From: Myotis daubentonii
Taxonomy: Eukaryota > Chordata > Mammalia > Chiroptera > Vespertilionidae
Length of the DNA stretch: 64,000 nucleotides
NCBI RefSeq assembly: GCF_963259705.1
Contig: NC_081848.1
Location: forward strand, 51,793,408-51,857,407
Direction of reading: 5' to 3'
The notes below the pieces were generated by a model. The model was not told where the DNA came from and made no database searches. It saw nothing but the letters and a program-made list of their open reading frames with translations. Below, piece after piece: positions 20,831 to 31,575 of the stretch (position 1 is its first letter; every line of letters starts with the position of its first letter). A program made the position numbers and the translations under genes.

Positions 20831-21960
20831 CTGGGGTGGTTACATGTGCCCATTTGTAGTGGAGCAGGAGAGTTGGAGCTGGGATGATCCAAGGTCTGGC
20901 CCCTTGTGTGTCCCCGGTGCTTTCTGTTGGGGAGGGATAAAACCAAAAGAGACCTCTTGGTAAAGCTGGGCTGCTTCTCCCGTTCAGTCAGCCTGGACCC
21001 AGCCAGGCCTTCAGGAGAAAGCAGAGCTGAGCGCGGGGCTGGTTCTCTTGGTCACTCTACCTGCCCATCTCCGGCCTGCCTCAGGAGCATGCCCGTCTTT
21101 CTGAAGGGTGATGAGCTGGTTTGCACATAGGGGTCCAGATTTGTGCAGGCTGCAGCTTTGTCTGAAGGCAAGCTTGTATTTTCTCCCTTACTTTCAACTT
21201 TTAATGAGGACCAGCCTGTCGGTGTCCTCCAGTGGAATATTGGGCTGTTACCTTCAGGAAACTAGTTGCAATTAACTCCTCCTTGCCTCCTCATCACCCA
21301 GCCACTACCCAGCCCTTTTCCTGGTGGCCCAGAGTCTGGCATGTATTTATACTATTTTTCTGTGCTATTGCCCTTTCTGAAACTTGCTGACCAACTCTCA
21401 CAGGTCTTTATGCATCACTGTCTGCTTGGCTTCTCAGAAAAGCCTGGAATTGGGCAAATGTGAGTGACTTACCTGAGCATCCTTGCTGAGTCTCCTTTTC
21501 ATTATACTTCTCTGTGAGACCTAGGACTTGGCCATCCGCCCTGCTCTTTGTGTCCCCTCTTTCTGAAAACCAGGACAAACAGGACCCTCACCCCCATGGA
21601 GACTCAGCACCCTTTCTCCTACAGACATTAATGACTGCTTTTCTGGGCCTTCTCCTCCCACCTTCCTGTTCAAAGAACAAAGCCTTAAAAGCTTGCCTGG
21701 CACCAGTTTGGTGCAGTATGGAAAACTTCAAGTTATTGTCCCCCTGCAGGGGTCTGGGGACTCACTTGGCTTCCACAGCTCCCCACCCAGGAACAGTGGC
21801 ATTTAACCAAAGAACAGCTCATTCATACAGTGATCATTTAACACTCCTACCAGTGCCCACTAGGAAGGCTTTGTTACTAAATTTTCCCTGGTGGGTGGTG
21901 AGGGAAGCTTGTTATTATTCCCATTCTTTTGGTTTTATTACCATTCCTTTTAGAAATATA
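20830..21960. other. No gene seen
   Basis: The 159-codon frame at 21514-21993 overlaps L2-like C/T-rich text and runs into a SINE, so it is not taken as coding. Confidence 0.45.
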
Positions 21961-21965
21961 TCTGC

Positions 21966-22052
21966 AGCCCTACCCAGTGTCCTCAGTGGCTAGAGCATCA
22001 GCCCGAGAACCAAAGGGTCATGTGTTCGATTCCCAGTCAAGGGCACCTACCT
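21966..22052 (+). mobile_element. VES SINE head, 3'-truncated
   Basis: GTGGCTAGAGCATCAGCCCG (A-box region) and GTTCGATTCCCAGTCAAGGG (B-box region) are the tRNA-like head. The SINE stops at CACCTACC and the text passes directly into MIR. Confidence 0.75.
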
Positions 22053-22185
22053 TGGGCAAGTTACTGCATCTCTCTTGAGCCTCAATCTCTTTATCTATGA
22101 AAGAGTAATCATTGAACCTACCTCAGGGGATTGTGAGTATGACAGTATATCGTTGAGTGTGATTATTACAGTAGCCTCTGAAGTG
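22053..22185 (+). mobile_element. MIR SINE fragment
   Basis: TTGGGCAAGTTACTGCATCT, TCAATCTCTTTATCTATGAA and CCTACCTCAGGGGATTGTGA are the MIR core, abutting the truncated VES. Confidence 0.85.
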
Positions 22186-22930
22186 GTCTCCTGCTTCCAA
22201 CCTTGCCCCACTACCATGTGTTCTCTGCCCAGTGAGCCCATGAAGAAGGGGTCAGATCAGGGCATGCCTGTGGCTTAGAACCCTCTAGACAGTAGCTTCC
22301 TGTCTTACTCAGAGGAAAAGCCAAACCCTCGTCATGATCCACAAGGTTTTCCCGGTTTTTCTCTGACCTCGCCTGCCCCTGGCCTGGGGTATGGTTAAAT
22401 AGGCCTGGTCCTGCATAGCACCCTGTGGTGCGTGTGAGTGGTGCCCGCCTGGGTTATTAGTGCACAGCTTGTGCGGCTGTATTCGCTGATCCTCCTGCCC
22501 TTCTCCTGCTCCAGCCATCAGAATCCCAGCTGTTCTTCAAACATACCAGGCATGCTTCCTGTTCAAGCTCTTTCTCTGACTGCCCCTCTGCCTCCAATGC
22601 TCTTGCCCAAGGTGTCTGCCTGGCTTTTTCAATCTCCCCTTCTTCAGCTCCTCGCCCATATGTCACCCTGTGTAAAGTTGTACAACCTAGCCCGCTGTCC
22701 CACTATTTCCCTTTTTTGCTTTATCTTTTTCTCTTAGAACTTATCACCATCTAACATATTCTACAGTTTACTTAGCTATTTGGTTTATTGTCTATCATTT
22801 CTCAATAGAACCAAGTTATGAGAGCAGAGACTAGTGTTTATTTTGTTCACTGCTCCATCCCCAGTGCCTAAAACAGTGCCTGACAACTAGTAGGGGCTCA
22901 ATCATGAAGAGTAATTGAATTTGCAATCAA
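22150..22930 (+). mobile_element. L2 LINE 3' region
   Basis: L2 3' landmarks in order: CTGAAGTGGTCTCCTGCTTC, GGAAAAGCCAAACCCTCGTC, TGACTGCCCCTCTGCCTCCA, TTGCCCAAGGTGTCTGCC, GAACTTATCACCATCTAACA, GAGAGCAGAGACTAGTG and CAGTGCCTGACAACTAGTAG. The 3' tail is almost complete. Confidence 0.85.
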
Positions 22931-22934
22931 GCAA

Positions 22935-23560
22935 GTGAAGTATTTGGTACAGTGCTTAGCACTCATTAAGTACCCAATAAATGCTGGCTGCCATTATCTT
23001 TATCATTGTTGTTGAGTACCCTGCAGGGACCAGCTCCACTTTGGCTTTCTCTGCACCCTCTCTCAGCCCCTTCTCTGGTTGAATGGAACCATGCTGCCTC
23101 GGCTCCTTGCTGTTCTTCCCTTGGTGCCTTCTTTCTCAATGTGGCATTTATCACACTGCCTTAGTGGGGATTATTTCACTCTTCTCTGCTTGAGTCCGAA
23201 TTTTTGCAAGGCAAAGACTGGCTTGTTCGGATTTGTGTCTTAAGTGCCCTGTGCCTTCTGATCGGCGCTCACTGCAGGAAGTGCTCACTGCATAGCCAGG
23301 CCAGGTGAGAGAAGCTTCGGAATCTGTCAGGGGTGGTCCTGTCTCCTGCATCCTGCCTAATGTTTGCACCCCTCCCACAGGGCACAAGGGAGAGTTTGAC
23401 ATCCACTTAAATGATGGAATTGCTCCGGTTATATTTAGAGCAGATTTGAGGGAGAAGAGGACCTCCTGTGCATAGTTCTTTGAGTGACAGCATCTGAGTA
23501 ACCTGACTGTTTCACATGGGAGAGTCTAGCCCTTTGGCTGCTCAGGACCCAAGTGGTTGG
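22935..23560. other. Mostly unrecognised; MIR-like 3' tail at its start
   Basis: TACAGTGCTTAGCACTCATT then AAGTACCCAATAAATGCTGG at about 22950-22990 is a MIR/L2 3' end. The rest, including L2-like C/T-rich DNA to 23400, has no gene. Confidence 0.45.
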
Positions 23561-23968
23561 AGTCATTTAGTGGAGAGAGTGTGAGCAATACCAACATGTT
23601 TGGAGAAGGACTTGGAGAATGAGAGAAAGCTTGAGCTGGCCATTAGGGGATTTGGGGTGGGGAGGAGAGCATGGCTTCTGGAGTGACGTAAGGAACAGGG
23701 GAGCAGCCCCTGTCCATTCTGGGAAGGGGTGAGTGCCTTGGGAAGCATGATTAGGTAAATGGTTAGGACCATATGAGGGAGGACCTTAAATGCCAGAGTA
23801 TTGAGTTTGGTCTCTTGTATTTGGGTGAGTGTAGAGGGGTTGGGTCCAGAGTGGGGATTCTGATGGGGTAGGGGTAGGAATCAAGGGGGACATGGGTTGT
23901 AGAGAGAATCCTGGAGTCATTTTTCTCCTATCCAGAGATGGAGTTGTCTGTGGGACCCACAGATGATG
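23560..23968 (-). mobile_element. L2 LINE fragment, antisense
   Basis: GGTTAGGACCATATGAGGGA, CCTTAAATGCCAGAGTATTG and GTTTGGTCTCTTGTATTTGG parallel the L2 antisense segment between the 'gtgcaaaggccc' and 'aggatcactc' landmarks. Confidence 0.6.
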
Positions 23969-23976
23969 GCATAGGC

Positions 23977-24211
23977 CAGTGATGGTGAACCTATGACACG
24001 CGTGTCAGAGGTGACACGCGAACTAATTTTTTTGGTTGATTTTTCTTTGTTAAATGGCATTTAAATATATAAAATAAACATCAAAAATATAAGTCTTTGT
24101 TTTACTATGGTTGCAAATATCAAAAAATCTCTATATGTGACATGGCACCAGAGTTAAGTTAGGGTTTTTCAAAATGCTGACACGCCGAGCTCAAAAGGTT
24201 CACCATCACTG
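23977..24211. mobile_element. Non-autonomous hAT element with 8-bp TSD
   Basis: Inverted ends CAGTGATGGTGAACCT and AGGTTCACCATCACTG enclose 235 bp with an AT-rich middle. Flanks GCATAGGC (23969-23976) and GTATAGGC (24212-24219) are an 8-bp target duplication with one mismatch. No transposase; mobilised in trans by a hAT transposase. It matches the young hAT families amplified in Myotis-like bats. Confidence 0.95.
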
Positions 24212-24219
24212 GTATAGGC

Positions 24220-25170
24220 CATGCCATGAGGGACCAGCATTGGCACCCACAGGGCAGCAGAGCTTTAGCTGAACCAACAAAGGAGTTAGAGGTTGGGGTT
24301 TGACATGGATGGGCTGGAGTGCAGGAGGGAGCTTTTTCTTCTTGGAGTGTCCTGGCATTACTGGGATTTTCCTGCTCTGCCCTGGCTAGGCTCGTCGATT
24401 CACTGCGAGCCACTCTTTCACTGCATAAGTTGGGCCCCTGCACTGTGTGCCAAGTGGTCCAACTCATTAGTCAGTCTCATACCAGAAAAGCTTTAAACCC
24501 AGATACAGGCAAACTCAGATACAGGCAAACTCAGATTCAAGTGTCAGCTCGGCCAGCAACTCTCTGTGTGGCTTTGGCCAAGATGCTTGTTCTCTTGGGG
24601 GTTCACTTTCTTTATCTGCCAGATTACCAGCAAGCAAGCTAAATCCCTGGGTTCTAGGCTACAGCCCCTTAAATTCCTCCTGCCTTGGGTCAGAATTAGC
24701 CTCGGAGGCTTGGGAGGGACCGAGCTTTCAGGTGGAGCCCAGTGGCCACATGAGGGAAAGGACAAGGCTTGACATTGAGCATCTTTGGGGTTTTGAAAAT
24801 TGTTTACTCGTCCATGGATTGATGTATTCTGAAAAACTAGAGAGGGCTCTCTTCCCATCCCCCGGCCTACTTTGGGATGGAATTCTTGAAATGACCTTGG
24901 CTTGGTGGAGCCTTTTCTGCCTCCCACTCTACACTTCTAAGTAGGGCCCCTGCCCCATGCGAAGGGTTCTGATTTTCCTGTGGCTGCCACCATCCTCTGT
25001 AGCCCCATTTACTGAGATTTCCTCTTAGCTTTTCCCTAACTTTCCTTGCATCTGACTGTAAACCCTGGGTCTCATCTGTTCAGCCTGATAACACAAACAC
25101 ATATCCCTACACATTTGCATGCCCTTTACTCTTAAGATTGCAACCTCAGCCCTTTTCCATGGGGTTCTCT
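24220..25170. other. No gene seen
   Basis: Includes an internal duplication AGATACAGGCAAACTCAG at 24500-24535. The 127-codon minus frame 24544-24927 shows nothing recognisable. Confidence 0.45.
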
Positions 25171-25179
25171 GGTTTTCAT

Positions 25180-25320
25180 TATGCTCATTTAAGATGGCTG
25201 CATCATATTCTATCAAGGGAATGTCTTCAATAAGCTATGAGCTGGTAATGGGGCATTTAGATGGCTTCTAATTTTTGCTCTTTCAGCTAATGCTGCATTA
25301 AGCCGTCTTTGTGTATTACA
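25180..25320. mobile_element. L1-like ancient fragment
   Basis: GATGGCTGCATCATATTCTA, then GGGGCATTTAGATGGCTTCT and GCTAATGCTGCATTAAG resemble the old L1 segment also seen at 44.86-45.0 kb. Confidence 0.5.
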
Positions 25321-25975
25321 GAATCATTTCATTAGGTTGGCATTTATCTAGCTAATGGCAATGGCCCAAAATTAGATTGAGAATCAGAATTTTTTTTCAA
25401 GAATAATGTCATGAGTCTATATTAAATTTTTACTTTAAATGTCAGGAACACCTTTGTTGTGTTTTCCATGAATGAAGAAGCAAGTTAACGGTAATGTGAG
25501 ATTAGATGTAAGTGAAAGGCTGTGTACTCACAAGTAATACATGATTTGCTGCTTGTTCTGAAGTGTGGAGGTGAGCAGTAAATTCTCTTAAGGAATAACC
25601 TACCTGCTCAAATAGAGGAATTCTATATCCCTATATCTTTGATGCTTTGATTAAAACAATAGCAAAATAAAATAAACAGTGATCCTTTCTTAAGGCTGTT
25701 TTAAAGAAATGCCCTAAAAAGGGATAATTAAATGGGATTTCTTAGGAGAACATGTCTCCCTAAGCCAGAGTGAGCCTATCAGAAATTACTCGTAGCAGTG
25801 GAAGCGGGTTGCAAATTTGCTGAAAGGATTTGGCTTTTTGTTGGTTGTTAGGAAATGACTAAAATGAAGCCAACAACCAAACACCACTGACTTGGTCCCC
25901 AGTACTCTTTTGAGCCTGAAATCCTCTCTCCTGCTGATCTTTTGTTTCAGTCTCTGGTTGGCTTGTGCATCTTAA
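25320..25975. other. No gene seen
   Basis: AT-rich and unrecognised. Confidence 0.45.
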
Positions 25976-25979
25976 CTTA

Positions 25980-26345
25980 ATCCAGTAAATGTTTATTGAG
26001 TCTTTACAGTGTCTTAAGTTTACAGGGAATGAAGATTTGGGAAGAAAAACCCACTACCTCCTTGTCTGCATCCTTGTTTCTGAGGAGCTCATGAACTGGG
26101 AGTGGGAAGGATAAAACAAGTCTACAACGGATACTCAAGGGAGGTCTCTTTTCCAACAGCCCACCCTGTTAAGAGAAGGGAGGAATCTCATCTCATTGGG
26201 CGCCTGGGGCAGGGGAATCAAGAAAGGTGTTATGGAGTGGTTGCTTTTGTCAACTATGCTATTTAAAGGGCTGGCTGACATGGAGGCTGAACATTCCCAG
26301 CAAAGATAAAAGGCCTGAGGAGAGGAAATGGAGATGGAAGGACGT
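25980..26345 (-). mobile_element. L2 LINE 3' region, antisense
   Basis: CCAGTAAATGTTTATTGAGT at the tail side, then TTTCTGAGGAGCTCATGAAC, and GAACATTCCCAGCAAAGATA further in, matching antisense L2. Confidence 0.7.
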
Positions 26346-26394
26346 GGGGTATGTTTGGGATTTGGCTGGAGTAATGGACACATGTTCCAGTGTG

Positions 26395-26880
26395 CCTAGG
26401 TAGTGCTTTATGCCAGGCATGGTTCTAAGAGCTTTGTACATATTAACTCATTTAATCCCTACAATGATCCAATGAGGTGCTATCATTGTTTCCATTTCGC
26501 AGGTGAAGAAATAGGCAGAAAGCAATTACTTAACTGCCCAAGATCATACTGCTATAGAGCTAAGATTAGGCCCGGTGGGTCTGACCTCAGAATCTGTTGC
26601 TAGTCCTAGCCGGTGTGGTTCAGTGGGTAGAGCGTCAGCCCATGGACTGAAGGGTCTCAGGTTTGATTCCAGTCAAGGGCACATACCTTGGTTGCAGGTT
26701 CCCTGGCTCTGTTCGGGGTGCATGCAGGAGGTAACCAATTGATGTACCTCTCTCACATCAATGTTTCTCTCTTCCACTCTGTTCCACTCTCTAAAAATCA
26801 ATAGAAAAATATTCTCGGGTGAGGATTAACAAAAATAAAAAGGAATCTGTTTCTAACCACAAAGCTCTCCTGCCTTGGAT
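26395..26880 (-). mobile_element. MIR SINE, antisense, split by a VES
   Basis: GCATGGTTCTAAGAGCTTTG, ACTCATTTAATCCCTACAAT and GAAGAAATAGGCAGAAAGC run to 26602, then MIR text resumes at 26856 (CTAACCACAAAGCTCTCCTG). The VES inserted between them. Confidence 0.85.
26603..26842 (+). mobile_element. VES SINE with 13-bp TSD
   Basis: tRNA-like head GTGGTTCAGTGGGTAGAGCG and AGGTTTGATTCCAGTCAAGG, body ACCAATTGATGTACCTCTCT, and tail GGGTGAGGATTAAC. Flanks GAATCTGTTGCTA (26590-26602) and GAATCTGTTTCTA (26843-26855) form a target duplication with one mismatch. Confidence 0.95.
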
Positions 26881-26984
26881 ACACAGGAAGAACAGGCCCA
26901 AGAACCAGAAAGATAGGTAGACACCGTTTTTGGAGGCTTATAGCACCAACATTTAGGGGTGCAGAGGTGGAAGAGGGGCTCCAG

Positions 26985-27120
26985 ATGGAGATGAGAGGCA
27001 TTGCGGAGGTGGGGATGGGGGAGTTTAGTGAGAGCCTGAAGGGCCACAGGAAGAAAGAGTTTTAAGAAAGGGGATTGTGGACAAGGCCCAATGCTGCATG
27101 GAGATGCCGGAGTTAAGACC
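26985..27120 (-). mobile_element. Possible L2 fragment, antisense
   Basis: GAGCCTGAAGGGCCACAGG and TTTTAAGAAAGGGGATTGTG are reminiscent of L2 but diverged. Confidence 0.35.
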
Positions 27121-27885
27121 GAGAGCAGGTCTGAGCCCAGGAGAAAGCCAAGAAGGCCTGTGGGAGGGAGCAGCTGGCTGCACATGGGAGGAGTGCAGCC
27201 TGGGCCCTCCTGACTGCACAGTGCTATTCATTCTGGGAGGATTCTGTGTTTTGAACATGGTGAAGCAGGCACAGGCATTGGGTATATCCTTTTATCAGTA
27301 GAAAGAGGCGAGCATGACAGAGAGGGGCAAGTGAGAGCTGGTACTGCTAATTTGGCAAACCCGATGGCTTTCCTGCAGCCTAACGATTTTTGAAAGCTGT
27401 TTGTTCTGCTGAGGCACAAGTGTGACTCTCTCATCTGAGTGCTGTGGCAATTGCTATTTTTCCTGGAAAACTGGGCCCATGTGAGCCCTGTGTGTGGTTT
27501 ATTTGAGTTCCATTTTTATAGCCTTATTACCTTGTTCCCATGATGCAAGAGGCCTCTCTTTTCTCTAGCTTTGCTGTGAAAATTGTTTCTTAAAAGGCAC
27601 AAAGTGATCCCTCATCATTTGGGTAGTGTTCTCGCCCCAGCACACTCTTCTGCAGACTCAACACACACTTTTCATCACCTCAACACCAGTTGTCATGTTT
27701 TTCTAATTGCTGGCAATTTACTGAGAACTTTTAGGCAGCTCTTGATTCTCACTACCTAGGTGTTTGCCATAATTTCTTCAAGAGTCTGTGCATGTAAATA
27801 TCCATTCTGCTCCCTGCTCTCTGACATATGTCCCTACCAATAACTTTGCAAGGGCCTGACACCCAGTCTTGTCCTCTGGCCTTGA
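27120..27885. other. No gene seen
   Basis: No recognised repeat or exon. Confidence 0.45.
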
Positions 27886-27889
27886 GTTG

Positions 27890-28125
27890 ATAACAAAGCA
27901 GTTAGTATTTGTGGAGTCTGAACTGTTACTAGACACTGTGCTAAGGGACTTACTTTCATGATGTTAATTATTCCCAGTCTCTATACAGAAGGTGCTGTTA
28001 CTTTCCCCATTTTACAGATGAGGAAAATGAGCCTTAAAGAGGTAGAGTAACTTGCCCTATGTCATACAGCTAGTAAATGGCAGACCCAAGCCTTAACTCA
28101 GACTTTTCTGATCTTGGAACCCAGG
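27890..28125 (-). mobile_element. MIR SINE, antisense
   Basis: GACACTGTGCTAAGGGACTT, CCATTTTACAGATGAGGAAA, GAGGTAGAGTAACTTGCCCT, CATACAGCTAGTAAATGGC and AACCCAGGTGCTCCATTC. Confidence 0.92.
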
Positions 28126-28132
28126 TGCTCCA

Positions 28133-28195
28133 TTCATTCATCCATCCATCCATCCATCCATCCATCCATCTATCTATCCATCCATTCATCCATTC
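28133..28195. repeat. (ATCC)n microsatellite
   Basis: About 60 bases of CATC/CATT tetranucleotide with minor variants (TCTATC), likely grown from the tail of the neighbouring L2. Confidence 0.95.
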
Positions 28196-28735
28196 AACAA
28201 TGAACATTTTTATAACATGCAAGGCACTGTGCTAGACCCAGGAGATACAGCAAAGGGAAAAGGGGAAAAGAAGCAAAAGTTCTGCCTTCAACTTACATTC
28301 AAATTTGGGGATATAGAGAAAAGTAATAATAAAATGTACATTATGCTATATGGCAGCGATTTTCAACTGGTGTGCCACAAGAATTTTTAAAACATGCAAA
28401 TTATGACTATTTAGTCAGGAGCACTGATCTCTTGTCCCTTAGATTGTCAAATAAAAAAAAATGACAATAGCCATCTGGTGTGGATGAATCAACATTAATA
28501 TATCTATTTTTTGTCAGATCAACAAAAAATATATTTTTTGGTGTGCCACAGAATTTTAGTAGTGTATGTGTCATGAAATGAAAAAGGTTGAAAATCACTG
28601 CTGTATGGTGATAAGGACTATGGAGAAAAAGCAAGGTAGTCCGCTAAGAAGTATTGGGAGGATTTTGAATAGAGTAGTCAAAGAAGGCCTCACTGAGAGG
28701 GAAACAAAATTGTTAGGTTAAGTATCAAACAAATC
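28195..28735 (-). mobile_element. L2 LINE 3' region, antisense, split by hAT
   Basis: AAGGCACTGTGCTAGACCCA, AGATACAGCAAAGGG and CTTCAACTTACATTC precede the hAT at 28354; GATAAGGACTATGGAGAAAA and GTCAAAGAAGGCCTCACTGA follow it. Confidence 0.82.
28354..28600. mobile_element. Non-autonomous hAT element with 8-bp TSD
   Basis: Terminal repeats CAGCGATTTTCAAC and GTTGAAAATCACTG; subterminal GGTGTGCCAC appears near both ends in direct orientation. Flanking duplication CTATATGG (28346-28353) and CTGTATGG (28601-28608), one mismatch. It interrupts an L2 and is therefore younger. Confidence 0.95.
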
Positions 28736-28744
28736 TCAGTGTAT

Positions 28745-29040
28745 GGACCCAAGATAACTTTATTTCTTGCACAGAAAAATTCCAGTGTGACTGCTCCTGG
28801 TTAGCAGCCATACTTCTTTATGATTATAGAAGAACCCACACTCCTTCCATCTTGTGGCTCTGCCCTCATTAAGGCTCTCAAATTACTTTCCATTCAGCTG
28901 GAGGATGGGGATAAAGAGAGAGGATTTTGTGGTGGAATTTTTATAGGCTAGTCTGAAAGAAGCATACATCTCCCCCACCCATTGGCCAGAATTCTATCAC
29001 ATGTTTACTTTAAACTGAAAGGGAGGCTAGAAAATATAGT
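28745..29040. mobile_element. Ancient interspersed repeat, family unresolved
   Basis: ACTTTATTTCTTGCACAG, CCTTCCATCTTGTGGCTCTG, CCATTGGCCAGAATTCTATC and GGGAGGCTAGAAAATATAG. It has the same layout as 18130-18440 and separates two antisense L2 blocks. Confidence 0.5.
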
Positions 29041-29044
29041 CTAG

Positions 29045-29560
29045 TCATGTGTAGTCTTGCCCACAAGAAAAAGGAAATGGGTTTGGTGAACTCATAGCAT
29101 AGTGAATCCCATAGTGAATGTGGTGAAGTGAGTCATGTTTAACTGGGGGAAGAACATTAGGCAATGGGAACAGCAAAGTAAAGGTTGCCAGGGTGGCTGG
29201 AGTGGAGTGAGGAGAAGGTGAGGAAGAGAGTGGTAGAAAGTGGGGCCAAAGAAGTAATGGTGGCCAGGCCATTGGGGTTATTTTCAGGACTTGGTTCTGT
29301 TGTGAATGACCAGGGAGCTAGGATAGGAACATTTCAGGGTTTTGATGTAACTATGATCTGTGTTACATCTTGAAAGGATCACTCTCGCTGCTGTGTTGAG
29401 AATAGACTGAGGGAGGAAGCAGGACTCAGGGGAAAATGTCAGAGTATATTGGAGTTATCCATGTTAGTAATGAGAGGAGCCAGGTCCCAAGTGGTGGTAA
29501 TGGTAGAGATGGTAAGAAGTAGTTGGATTTTCAATTCATAATAAAAGTGAAACAACAGGT
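29045..29560 (-). mobile_element. L2 LINE fragment, antisense
   Basis: TGGCTGGAGTGGAGTGAGGA, GGTGGCCAGGCCATTGGGGT, GGATCACTCTCGCTGCTGTG and GAATAGACTGAGGGAGGAAG match antisense L2 in order, so it probably continues the copy ending at 28735. Confidence 0.85.
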
Positions 29561-30285
29561 TTTGCTGTGGGATTGACCGTGGGGTGTGGGAAGAGAGGAA
29601 TCAGTATTGTTCTGAGGTTTTGGCTTTTTCTTAATGACTGTTCTCACTTGTTAACCTCAGAAGTAAGAAGAAAAGGAAAGATTTTGGAAAAAGAATCTGA
29701 ATGCCCTCTGGGCCCTGACCTATCTCCCATAGTCTTTTCCCTTCCACAGCCCTTTCTTCAACACAGGCAAGAAATTCTCATTTATAACTGAGCTGTTATG
29801 GGGGAGGGGAGTGCATTCATAGCTCCTTCCAGCGCAGAGCATGGTTGAGACAACAGTGGCAGTGGTCTCACGCCATTACACCATGCTCTGGAGCCTTTGA
29901 GCCAAGCCTTAGGACCCCCTGGACTGGGTGGCTGAGAGATGCCTACAGAGGCCACTTCATATCCCTATTGTCTGCTGTGTAAGGGCATAAGTGTGTTTGA
30001 GAGTGGGAGCAGACAGTTTCCCTGGTTCTTCCTTGGCAATCATGACCTGCCAAGGTAGAAACTAGAGATGGCACTTTTTAATAGACAGTGATCGCACTAG
30101 AGCATAGAGGGGAAGAAAGTCTATGTTAAACAGAGCAGGGTATGAGCTGTGACAATAAGTATTGCATGTCTAGTAGGTGCTGGGCAATGGCTAGGTATTT
30201 TGGTTTCATTAGAGAGGAAAACAAATACACTGTCCCCACCCTCAAGACAGAGATAGACTCATGTGCCTTGTACACAGAATGATTT
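29560..30285. other. No gene seen; possible further L2 remains
   Basis: TGCTGTGGGATTGACCGTGG near 29563 could be the next L2 block; the rest is unrecognised. Confidence 0.4.
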
Positions 30286-30289
30286 GTTG

Positions 30290-30740
30290 AAATTATATTT
30301 ACATCTAAGTATTTATTTCTTTATTTTTTTCAGTGATAGTGAATGGTATTGTACTTTTAATTTCAGTGTCCACATGTTCATTGCTTTTTATTTTTATCTT
30401 GTATCCTCATATCCTTGCTAAACCCACTAATTAGTCATAAGCATTTTTGTGTGTGTATATTCCTCAGGGTTTTCTACCTAGACAGTCATATCATTTGCAA
30501 ATAGAAATTGTTTTATTTATTTATTTCCAATCTGTATGTTTTTTATTTCTTTTTGTTACCTCTTGTGCTGGCTGAAGCTTCCAATACTATGCTGAATAAG
30601 AGTGGACATTATTTTCCATTCCTAATCTTGGAATCTTGGAATCTTGGAATCTTGGAATCTTGGAATTCAGTCTTGCACCATTAAGTATATTGTTAGCTGT
30701 AGAGTTTTTTTCAAATGTCATTTGCACTTTGCTGGTAGGG
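30290..30740 (-). mobile_element. L1 LINE ORF2 fragment, antisense
   Basis: TCCAATCTGTATGTTTTTTA, CTCTTGTGCTGGCTGAAGCT, CCAATACTATGCTGAATAAG, GTCTTGCACCATTAAGTATA and TGTTAGCTGTAGAG are antisense landmarks of the L1 reverse transcriptase region. Heavily decayed. Confidence 0.82.
30623..30665. repeat. (TTGGAATC)n octamer repeat
   Basis: About five tandem copies of the octamer inside the L1 fragment, local slippage growth of one L1 octamer. Confidence 0.92.
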
Positions 30741-31105
30741 GTGTGGGTAGGACATGAGGTTTTCTGTGGTGTTTGGCTGAAATAGAGTAGTTATTATCTA
30801 AAAGTTTTAGTCTTGCTGGATGGAGCAAGCTTTTCCTGGGGCTTTTTTTTTTTTTTTTTCTGTGCCTATTGGCATTTCTAGGTTGCTGGCTTCTTCAGCT
30901 TCAAGTCTTGGCTATGTGAGGCAACAAGAAAATGCAGAGAACTCACCACAGTGTCCTGCCTGGGTCCTGAGGTCCCTAACAGGTCTGCCTTCTTCACTCT
31001 GCCTTTCAGAGTCTTCTTATGCTTGTTTTATATATAACATCCAGAGTTTTAGTTGTGCATAGCAGGTGGAATAGAGAAAAGTATGTCTACTCCATCTTCC
31101 TGGAA
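30740..31105. other. No gene seen; poly(T) run
   Basis: T homopolymer at 30844-30859; otherwise unrecognised and possibly old L1. Confidence 0.45.
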
Positions 31106-31109
31106 GTGG

Positions 31110-31345
31110 AAGTGGTTGGTAGAAATTAGAGGACTTGGGTTGGGGCCAGTTTGTGAAGGGCCCCAATACCAAGGATTTGACTCTGTAGGTGGTAGGAGGT
31201 GACAGTGGACACTGGGGCAGAAGGAAGATGAAAGTCTACACGGGCAACAAGGAATTGTGAAGAGATGAGGTTGAGTCTGTAGTTTCTAGTGTGGGCAGCT
31301 AGCTTTGAACCTGGAAAGGCAGGGGAGGAGTGTAAGTGCAACAGA
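31110..31345 (-). mobile_element. L2 LINE fragment, antisense
   Basis: TGAAGGGCCCCAATACCAAG and GATTTGACTCTGTAGGTGG match the antisense L2 block 'gtagggcc...ttggattttattct'. Confidence 0.6.
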
Positions 31346-31362
31346 GTGGGTATAGTATAGGC

Positions 31363-31575
31363 CAGCTGTGGGCAAACTACGGCCCGCGGGCCGGATCCAG
31401 CCCGTTTGAAATGAATAAAACTATTGAAAAAAAAGACCGTACCCTTTTATGTAATGATGTTTACTTTGAATTTATATTAGTTCACACAAACATTCCATCC
31501 ATGCTTTTGTTCCGGCCCTCCGGTCCAGTTTAAGAACCCATTGTGGCCCTGAGTCAAAAAGTTTGCCCACCCCTG
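31363..31575. mobile_element. Non-autonomous hAT element with 8-bp TSD
   Basis: Ends CAGCTGTGGGCAAACTACGG and GTTTGCCCACCCCTG; subterminal CGGCCCGCGGGCCGG palindrome. Flanks GTATAGGC (31355-31362) and GTCTAGGC (31576-31583) form an 8-bp duplication with one mismatch. Confidence 0.95.
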
